A program made the position numbers and the translations under genes. The notes under the pieces were generated by a model, which was not told the DNA's origin, did no database searches, and saw only the letters and a list, made by a program, of their open reading frames with translations. From positions 1 through 5,101 of the forward strand of contig JAQVAJ010000140.1 in the NCBI GenBank assembly GCA_028690885.1: 5,101 bases of DNA, written 5' to 3'. Source of the stretch: Clostridia bacterium. Its GTDB lineage: Bacteria; Bacillota; Clostridia; DUPQ01. This document shows positions 1 to 5,101 of this stretch, piece after piece; the first letter of the stretch is position 1, and each line of letters starts with the position of its first letter.

Positions 1-185
1 ATCTTGGTCATGATGAAATAAACCACACTTTTACCCCAGCCAGTTTTCTGCACAATCAGAAGCCTGCCACTTTGGTTAAGGATATGCTCAATAGCCTCGA
101 GTTGACCAGGACGGAATTCCGCAGATGTGCCAAACATCTGTTTGATTAGCTGCCTGGACCTAATACCTATTTGATCATTATTCAT
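1..185 (-). CDS. RecQ-like superfamily 2 DNA helicase, N-terminal fragment (runs off the window)
   Basis: This is a partial gene: 61 full codons are present and the rest lies beyond base 1. Residues 24-31 (FRPGQLEA) are the RecQ-type motif 0, in which the glutamine (Q28) contacts adenine. Residues 46-53 (QKTGWGKS) are Walker A, with K52 expected to bind the ATP phosphates. Together they indicate a RecQ-like 3'-5' DNA helicase or translocase acting in the cytoplasm. Walker A is unusual: E. coli RecQ has MPTGGGKS, whereas here Q-K replaces M-P and a tryptophan replaces a glycine. The start is set by the ATG at 185. An ATG at 202 lies in another frame and meets TAA four codons later. The Shine-Dalgarno sequence is weak (GGA, 8 nt upstream). 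The gene follows the large helicase after 64 nt on the same strand, so the two are probably co-expressed. The family call is fairly safe; the length, C-terminal domains and exact role cannot be seen. Confidence 0.85.
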   Translation of the reverse strand, partial: MNNDQIGIRSRQLIKQMFGTSAEFRPGQLEAIEHILNQSGRLLIVQKTGWGKSVVYFIMTK

Positions 186-210
186 AATTAATCCGTATTC
201 ATTACTCTGG

Positions 211-238
211 GTTATAGTCTTATATGACTAACATGCAA
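211..238 (-). promoter_or_regulatory. Possible weak promoter for the RecQ-like gene
   Basis: In the 64-nt gap between the two helicase genes, the minus strand reads TTGCAT (238-233), 16 nt, then TATAAC (216-211). The -10 matches the sigma-70 consensus at 5 of 6 positions, but the -35 at only 3. The spacing is acceptable and the site lies 26 nt upstream of the RecQ-like ATG. An imperfect inverted repeat (211-219 with 226-232) overlaps the -10. In A+T-rich DNA such a match can arise by chance, and read-through from the upstream helicase would also express the gene. Confidence 0.25.
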
Positions 239-249
239 CCTGATATAGT

Positions 250-3200
250 TTAGATATCAGCTAATACCGTTGAATCACTGGTATCCTCAGCGCTGTCTGC
301 AAGTTCTTTTTGTATCTCCCGGACTACTTTCACTTCAACTTTTAGCTTTTCGGCAACAGTCTCTACATCGAATTTGCCATTGTTTAGTAGCGTCCGAATC
401 ATTTCCCTTACAGTGCCATCATATAGCTCTTCACTGCGTGAGTCTTCTTCAAGATATTCATCAATTGGGGGATAATCTTGTAGCGTATTCATCTTGATTT
501 TCCACTCTTTCTGATATAGATTTAGTTCATCAAGATGCTTTTGGTAACTCATTTCTTTGTCTTGAAGATAGAATACGTACCTTTCCTTTGATTTCAACCA
601 TCTTTCCTTGGCATATTGCTGGTGGTCCAGAGGAATATTATCGCCTTTCCGCCAGAAACCTTCGTAGAATCTCAATGCATCTATTAGCATGTTGCTTTTT
701 TCAATTGCCATTCCAGTCACTTGGAAACCAAGATCAAACGTATAGCTCTTCTTCTTGCTATAAATATAGGCGTTGATCAAGTCGTTGAGTGATTTCGTGG
801 GTTCTTTGAAGATCTGCAAAGTGCTGGATTTTGCCATTAGTATCAACAGCTCTGTCATAATCGTTTTATCCAGCAGTTTCTTCGCTTGAAGGGCATTAAT
901 AATCCTTACGATGTTTCCCCAATGCCCATTGTCATCAAACACTTTCAATGATTTCCTTGAAATTGAAACAATTTGAGCATTACTTAGCAGAGAGAGGAAA
1001 GACTTAGAGTTCACTGCTATGTCAAACATCTGCAGTGAGGCATTAGTTTCGATCAACTTTAGAAGCTCGTTGATCTTCTTTTCATACTCATAGGCTTCAA
1101 ACACAATTGGCACTATATCACTGGGTAGCTTGTTGATGCTCTTATTAGTTGTTAAGCCAATAATCTCGTTAAAATCTTTGGCCTTATGATACCATTTTAT
1201 GTTTTCAGGATACTTCAATGTCCTAGCCTTGGCTCGGAAATAATCCGGGCTAGATAAGATAGTTTTATCTTTCGATTTTTCCCAATAATGCACTGCATCC
1301 TGATATCGATTTGCACTATAGCTAACGCTACCCATCAGTTTATTGTCGAAAAATACTCTTGCGTCATAGAGACCTTTTAGTTTCATGAAAATTGCTATCT
1401 CAGAATCTTGTTTAATGGCATTACTTTTGACAATGTCCTTGATGAGTTGGTTGATTACTAACTTCCAAACAGGATCAATGTAGATATCTTTTACTACTTT
1501 GTGGTTATCGTGGAGGAAGTCTAAGACCTTAATCTGTTGGTTAACATCATTTCGATTTAGCATATATGCTGCTGCAAGATGCTCATTAGTTCCCTCCAAT
1601 CCAAGGGTTAAAACACTTTGAAACTCTTGTGCTTTCCAATACAGATTTTTCGCCTTATCTGCCATACCCAAGGCAGCAAATCTCTCTGCAGCTCTGAGAT
1701 AGTCGTCGTTAAACTCATACTGCCAAGCCGTACACTCATCTGCTTCTCTTTGCTTTCCCGCTCTCATGAAGTTGGTCGCTGCAAGTCTCATCTTGTATTG
1801 ATTCTTTTCACTCATTGCAGATTCTTTCATTGCAAGAGCAATTTCAAGCGGATCATCGCGGTCCTCAGACCAGTTAGTTTCAGCAGTACCAATATTCACA
1901 AAGAAGAGATTATCCAGTGACCACGCAGAACTACCGTAAGCTTCTAAAAGGTTAGAGGATTCAGTGATGCCAGGATTCTCCCAAAACTGATCTATGGCTC
2001 GATGTGTATCCGCTATCACACATCTTGTGTGTGGCCTACTGGCTGCGACAAACAATCTATTAAAAAAGTACTCGAGTGGAAGTCTATCCCTTAGATCACA
2101 ATCTGATTTAGGATTCTCAACAAGCTCAATTATCTTTGGATGCTCAGATAGACACTGTTCGCCAAATTTGTACAAGATTACCATGGAGAATTCAAGTCCC
2201 TTTGCACTAAGAGCGCTCAGAACATTTAGAGGAAGATTGGGGTTTTCATTACTTATCTCGCTTAAGAATGGATCGTTTCTCAAATAGCTTTCTTCTTCTC
2301 CTTCCTGACATGGTATGATAATTACGACATCATTATGCTGGCGGAACTTATCTTTGAATATCTGCGTATCGACATCGAAATAGTAATTTCCAACACCATA
2401 GTCATCAGAAAACCATGATTGTTGTGGAATCAGGTCAGGTTTCTTGAATATAATTCCTCTTAGTAACTGGATTGTATTGCATAGCCCAACAATATCTCTA
2501 TTAGATCGATAATTATAGCTTAGATCCTTAATCTTGATAGTAATACGCCTGTTCGAAAATCGACATAATTCTGATGAAAGCTTATCAGAGAATGTTGCAC
2601 GAACTGCATCCCAATCGAATCCCGTAGGGTTTATTGTCTGGTACGGATCACCAGCAAAGGCAAGAGGGATGTTCGTTGGATCACTAATAGATAACTCTCT
2701 TCTAGTGAATAAGTTGAACTTGCTCACCATCTCGATTTCGATTCTGGTAAAATCCTGAGCTTCGTCACAGAAAACTCCTGGGAACTCAGGTATTGTTATT
2801 TCGGGATGAGATAAAACAAAGCGTGTTAGATCTTGGTCATCCCATCTTTCTTCGCTACTACAAAACTCGCTATACCAATTTAACCAAGCGTCTTGCCAAA
2901 CACGTGCAAACATATCGTCAGTTACTGATTTTTGCTTCTGGGGTAACTCTTTGTACGATGACAGATCAAAAAAATCGTCGTCGGAACTCATTCCCTTTAT
3001 ATAGGTTCGAATGACATGCCATACAAGCTCAGCAGGAAGATCAGCTATTCTTCTCTTTTTCCATTCCGTCTTGAAAGTGAAGAAGTCTATTCTGTTCTCT
3101 TTTATGTACTTATCCTTATCTTCGGCAGGAATGAGCGAAAGCAGAAGATCTGAATAAGTACAAAAACACTTAGATAGTTCACTATTTGATATTTTAATAT

Positions 3201-4299
3201 TACGTTCAAGTAGCTTATAGCTACTGTTGAGAATACTCGTAACGGTATCTCTAGCCCTATTCATCAATTTCTCACTATATGTTACATATAAAGGAGGATA
3301 GAAATCTGGCTTGGGCTCTAAAGACAGGTATTTCGACAACTCGTGAGTATATAAGTATTGAAGTATTGTGGATTTACCGCTACCTGGACGACCGTTAATA
3401 AATAGCGGATACCGATCCTCTTCAGATGATTCGAGGATTAAACTTACTAGATCAGCTTCTTCAGGACTAAGAGATAAATTCCCTTCTTTGTTTTCCTCAA
3501 TGCTAAACCAATAATCTTCATCAGCCAACATCAAATACGGATAAGCACGATGGCTCATTTTCTGTACGAGGATTCTTGATTCATCGGCAGTCTTAGCTGC
3601 AACTAACTCATTTAGTTTTTCGTTGTTAGTGTTGTCAACATCTAATCGCTTAACCAACAATCTGTCTAAGAAGACTATCTGATGAGCCCATTTGGATACT
3701 ACCTTTATTTCGATATCATCTGTTACAGGTATATTCAAAATAGAGTCATCAGCTTCACTGAAAGCATAGTCTCTTAAGGCTTTATAAATAGAAACCCTGT
3801 GTCTTGAGATTATCGCTTGGTCTACACCTCTACCTTCTATCCAGTTCTCACTTTCAAAAATAAAGACATCGTCAAAGTCAGAAAACGGACTCCTGTCATA
3901 TAGCATCTGGTATTCTATATCGCTTGGTTCCTCAGATTTCTTCTGTGAATCACTTACCATATACTTTGAAACATATTCTACAAGATCCTCATCGCTTGGA
4001 ATTCTATCGTCATCAAGACTGTATTTCTCCAAGAAGTCCGAATAAATACCTTCATCTCGATGACAAAACAGTACGAAACTTAACACTTTAACATTGTTCG
4101 GAAGAGCTTGTTGGTAAGCCACCAGCCTAAACTGACCAGCTAATCGTTTTTTTAGATAAGGAGATGGAATATAGGTATCGAATTCACTATATGATTGTTT
4201 GTGCTCAACATTTTCTTTCAGTGACGCAACCGCACTTCGCTTGCCGTGTTTCTCGATATCTGCACTACACTGGGGTGTTACATAGACATAAATGGGCAT
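250..4299 (-). CDS. Large UvrD/Rep-like SF1 helicase with N-terminal RelE-like domain and C-terminal helical-repeat region
   Basis: This is an intact 1349-residue protein, about twice the length of UvrD or Rep. Residues 1-95 resemble RelE/ParE toxins (detailed under findings). Residues 140-275 are unrecognised. The helicase core shows a Q-motif-like stretch (277-288), Walker A GRPGSGKST (303-311, K309), motif Ia (about 338-353), Walker B CDEAQD (511-516), motif III AGDPYQTINP (549-558), motif IV YNYRSN (595-600), motif V LSALSAKGLEF (694-704) and motif VI LFVAASRP (749-756, R755). These are the ATPase and ssDNA-coupling motifs of 3'-5' UvrD-type translocases, and all key residues are present. 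Residues 811-1240 are alpha-helical and TPR-like; 1298-1332 could be a helix-turn-helix. The ATG at 4299 has AGGAG five nt upstream. The gene lies 118 nt after brxL and 64 nt before the RecQ-like gene, on the same strand. No signal peptide or membrane segment is evident, so it should be cytoplasmic. The helicase call is firm; a role in phage defence is inferred from its BREX neighbour. Confidence 0.93.
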   Translation of the reverse strand: MPIYVYVTPQCSADIEKHGKRSAVASLKENVEHKQSYSEFDTYIPSPYLKKRLAGQFRLVAYQQALPNNVKVLSFVLFCHRDEGIYSDFLEKYSLDDDRIPSDEDLVEYVSKYMVSDSQKKSEEPSDIEYQMLYDRSPFSDFDDVFIFESENWIEGRGVDQAIISRHRVSIYKALRDYAFSEADDSILNIPVTDDIEIKVVSKWAHQIVFLDRLLVKRLDVDNTNNEKLNELVAAKTADESRILVQKMSHRAYPYLMLADEDYWFSIEENKEGNLSLSPEEADLVSLILESSEEDRYPLFINGRPGSGKSTILQYLYTHELSKYLSLEPKPDFYPPLYVTYSEKLMNRARDTVTSILNSSYKLLERNIKISNSELSKCFCTYSDLLLSLIPAEDKDKYIKENRIDFFTFKTEWKKRRIADLPAELVWHVIRTYIKGMSSDDDFFDLSSYKELPQKQKSVTDDMFARVWQDAWLNWYSEFCSSEERWDDQDLTRFVLSHPEITIPEFPGVFCDEAQDFTRIEIEMVSKFNLFTRRELSISDPTNIPLAFAGDPYQTINPTGFDWDAVRATFSDKLSSELCRFSNRRITIKIKDLSYNYRSNRDIVGLCNTIQLLRGIIFKKPDLIPQQSWFSDDYGVGNYYFDVDTQIFKDKFRQHNDVVIIIPCQEGEEESYLRNDPFLSEISNENPNLPLNVLSALSAKGLEFSMVILYKFGEQCLSEHPKIIELVENPKSDCDLRDRLPLEYFFNRLFVAASRPHTRCVIADTHRAIDQFWENPGITESSNLLEAYGSSAWSLDNLFFVNIGTAETNWSEDRDDPLEIALAMKESAMSEKNQYKMRLAATNFMRAGKQREADECTAWQYEFNDDYLRAAERFAALGMADKAKNLYWKAQEFQSVLTLGLEGTNEHLAAAYMLNRNDVNQQIKVLDFLHDNHKVVKDIYIDPVWKLVINQLIKDIVKSNAIKQDSEIAIFMKLKGLYDARVFFDNKLMGSVSYSANRYQDAVHYWEKSKDKTILSSPDYFRAKARTLKYPENIKWYHKAKDFNEIIGLTTNKSINKLPSDIVPIVFEAYEYEKKINELLKLIETNASLQMFDIAVNSKSFLSLLSNAQIVSISRKSLKVFDDNGHWGNIVRIINALQAKKLLDKTIMTELLILMAKSSTLQIFKEPTKSLNDLINAYIYSKKKSYTFDLGFQVTGMAIEKSNMLIDALRFYEGFWRKGDNIPLDHQQYAKERWLKSKERYVFYLQDKEMSYQKHLDELNLYQKEWKIKMNTLQDYPPIDEYLEEDSRSEELYDGTVREMIRTLLNNGKFDVETVAEKLKVEVKVVREIQKELADSAEDTSDSTVLADI

Positions 4300-4304
4300 A
4301 ATTT

Positions 4305-4309
4305 CTCCT
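4305..4309 (-). promoter_or_regulatory. Ribosome-binding site of the UvrD-like helicase
   Basis: The minus strand reads AGGAG followed by five nt (AAATT) and ATG. This is a near-ideal Shine-Dalgarno sequence and spacing, and it fixes the start at 4299. It contrasts with the poor site before the RecQ-like gene, suggesting more UvrD-like protein than RecQ-like protein is made per transcript. Confidence 0.75.
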
Positions 4310-4316
4310 ACTAGCT

Positions 4317-4351
4317 TTATAACGTTATGTTTGTTCTAAGCCGCTTATAAC
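4317..4351. repeat. Direct repeat pair and 10-bp palindrome upstream of the UvrD-like helicase
   Basis: TTATAAC occurs at 4317-4323 and again at 4345-4351, 28 bp apart start to start. The first copy overlaps a perfect palindrome, ATAACGTTAT, at 4319-4328. They lie just upstream of the ribosome-binding site, where a promoter or operator would be expected. The minus-strand readings TATAAA and TATAAG could act as -10 elements, but I see no convincing -35 for either. Short repeats like these can occur by chance in A+T-rich sequence. Confidence 0.3.
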
Positions 4352-4370
4352 AGACTTCTATTAAAACCAG

Positions 4371-4390
4371 ATAAGGCACTATTACCTTAT
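4371..4390 (-). terminator. Weak candidate terminator or attenuator after brxL
   Basis: On the minus strand ATAAGG, an 8-nt loop and CCTTAT form a perfect 6-bp stem, followed 4 nt later by TTTT. It sits 28 nt after the brxL stop codon, a sensible place for termination. The stem is short with only two G-C pairs, and the T run is short and displaced, so efficient termination is doubtful. If it works only partly, it would reduce but not stop read-through from brxL into the helicases. Confidence 0.22.
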
Positions 4391-4417
4391 TGCCGAATAT
4401 TATTAGTTGTAACATTC

Positions 4418-5101
4418 TCATTCCACCAGCGCTTTTAATAGCGCATCTCTGGCATCGCTATAGAACTGGATGTCGATTTTGGTGGCCATTTCATCGGAAA
4501 GGTCTATGAGTTGCTTGCGGGTAGAAACCGGAAGCAGCAGCTTTGAGGCCCCTTTCTCTGTGGCTATCTCAACAATGCTGACGGGATTGTGGACTGTCTC
4601 TATTGAACCGCCCAGATTAAGTTCGCCAACAATAATGATTCCGCCTTTAACGCTTTTCTTAAGCAGAGCGGAGCAAAGGGCTATCAGGGCAGCGACGCCG
4701 AGTTTCGCTCCAGATTTGGCAGCATCGAAAGCCCTAACCTGGACAGAAAACTCATGCTGTCGGGGATCTTTGTCTCCCACCAACTGCTGTGACCTCGCAT
4801 AAAGATTCTGTTCAGCAAAGCTCATGCTTTCCTTAAAAGCTGGAGGCACCGGTTTATTCAAGATTTTTACCCCAGAGCCGGACCCTTCATTTGTTTCTAT
4901 GCGATAAAGCCCAATGTGCTCATCCATGCCCCCGGGGCTGATCGTCCACACCTGTCCCGGTTCCAGCGGGTCTCCACCGATGCTGTTTTCACTATGCAGT
5001 TCCGGGGTAGAGACAAATTGCTCAACTCCATCGGTGCCCAATACATAGCTGAAGTGAGTGTTGCGAAACTCTGCCGAACCAATACGCTTAGATCGGAAGA
5101 G
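4418..5101 (-). CDS. brxL: BREX protein BrxL, C-terminal part with Lon-like domain (5' end missing)
   Basis: About 227 C-terminal residues are present; the frame stays open to the window edge, with the last 12 bases probably adapter. BrxL is the last core protein of type I BREX phage defence, a AAA+ protein of roughly 680 residues reported to resemble MCM helicases and bind DNA. The AAA+ part is outside the window. Recognisable BrxL features are FDAAKSGAKLGVAALIALCS (codons from about 4726 down), GELNLGGSIE (4627-4598), LLLPVSTRKQLIDLSDEMATK and a final FYSDARDALLKALVE. The fold is that of the Lon protease domain, but the catalytic serine and lysine positions are replaced. An apparent TTG start at 5041 is not a real start, because the open frame and plausible protein continue upstream. 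G+C is clearly higher than in the two helicase genes. It is the first of three co-directional genes; BrxC, PglX and PglZ would be expected further upstream, beyond this window. Confidence 0.9.
   Translation of the reverse strand, partial: LFRSKRIGSAEFRNTHFSYVLGTDGVEQFVSTPELHSENSIGGDPLEPGQVWTISPGGMDEHIGLYRIETNEGSGSGVKILNKPVPPAFKESMSFAEQNLYARSQQLVGDKDPRQHEFSVQVRAFDAAKSGAKLGVAALIALCSALLKKSVKGGIIIVGELNLGGSIETVHNPVSIVEIATEKGASKLLLPVSTRKQLIDLSDEMATKIDIQFYSDARDALLKALVE
5090..5101 (+). other. Probable Illumina adapter remnant at the contig end
   Basis: The last 12 bases, AGATCGGAAGAG, equal the first 12 bases of the Illumina TruSeq read-through adapter. They stand at the very end, in the orientation expected for read-through of a short insert. 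Genomic sequence therefore probably stops at 5089, and the four BrxL codons covering 5090-5101 (L-F-R-S) should not be trusted. Confidence 0.9.

Noticed and set aside
1618..3014. Several 70-100 codon plus-strand open frames antisense to the SF1 helicase
   Set aside because: They lie wholly opposite an intact gene with all helicase motifs, and their Ser/Leu/Arg-rich translations show no domain features.
250..4299. Possibility that the 1349-residue helicase is a frameshift fusion of separate genes
   Set aside because: The frame is continuous with one stop, helicase motifs are in the correct order and spacing, and no internal ribosome-binding site with a start stands out between domains.
4470..4802. 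A 110-codon plus-strand open frame antisense to brxL
   Set aside because: It is the antisense shadow of a well-supported gene, with low-complexity Ser/Leu/Ala composition and no convincing ribosome-binding site.
5039..5041. TTG at 5041 as the start of a stand-alone 207-residue Lon-like protein
   Set aside because: The frame is open upstream to the edge, and the added residues (IGSAEFRNTHFSYV) read as continuous protein, so this is an internal leucine codon of brxL.
4897..5082. A 61-codon open frame on the minus strand overlapping brxL in another frame
   Set aside because: It lies inside the clearly recognisable BrxL coding sequence, has no recognisable motif, and its codons are the out-of-frame reading of brxL.
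1..5101. Search for tRNA, CRISPR repeats, insertion-sequence ends or attachment sites
   Set aside because: Nearly all of the window is coding and I saw no regularly spaced repeats, terminal inverted repeats, transposase motifs or tRNA-like sequence.

Overview
The window looks like the downstream end of a BREX anti-phage defence locus from a bacterium, followed by an accessory pair of helicase genes. All three genes lie on the minus strand, so transcription runs from high to low coordinates: brxL (3' part only), then a 1349-codon UvrD/Rep-like superfamily 1 helicase, then the first 61 codons of a RecQ-like superfamily 2 helicase that leaves the window at base 1. The organism cannot be named from this sequence. 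The BrxL type and the mixed, moderate G+C content would suit a gammaproteobacterium or another proteobacterium, but that is a guess.

Region by region (right to left, in the direction of transcription): bases 5090-5101 match the start of the Illumina TruSeq adapter and are probably not genomic. Bases 4418-5089 encode the C-terminal third of BrxL, including its Lon-like domain, which lacks the Ser/Lys protease dyad. Bases 4300-4417 are an A+T-rich gap with a weak hairpin, a short direct repeat, a 10-bp palindrome and a good ribosome-binding site. Bases 250-4299 are the large helicase. Its N terminus aligns by eye with RelE/ParE-type toxins, its middle carries a full set of SF1 motifs, and its C-terminal 550 residues look like an alpha-helical repeat scaffold. 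Bases 186-249 are a short gap with a possible weak promoter and an imperfect inverted repeat. Bases 1-185 are the start of the RecQ-like gene, with motif 0 and a non-canonical Walker A.

Working hypothesis: brxL closes a core BREX cassette, and the UvrD-like/RecQ-like pair is a separate two-gene module placed downstream of it. Three things support this: the drop in G+C from brxL into the helicases, the separate spacing and ribosome-binding site, and the absence of UvrD and RecQ genes from the core BREX set. The pair may act as an independent anti-phage system or may help BREX. The RelE-like domain fused to a DNA-translocating motor is the most unusual part: it could be an effector nuclease gated by DNA sensing, or an inactive binding module. 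These are inferences from sequence reading only; no database search was run.
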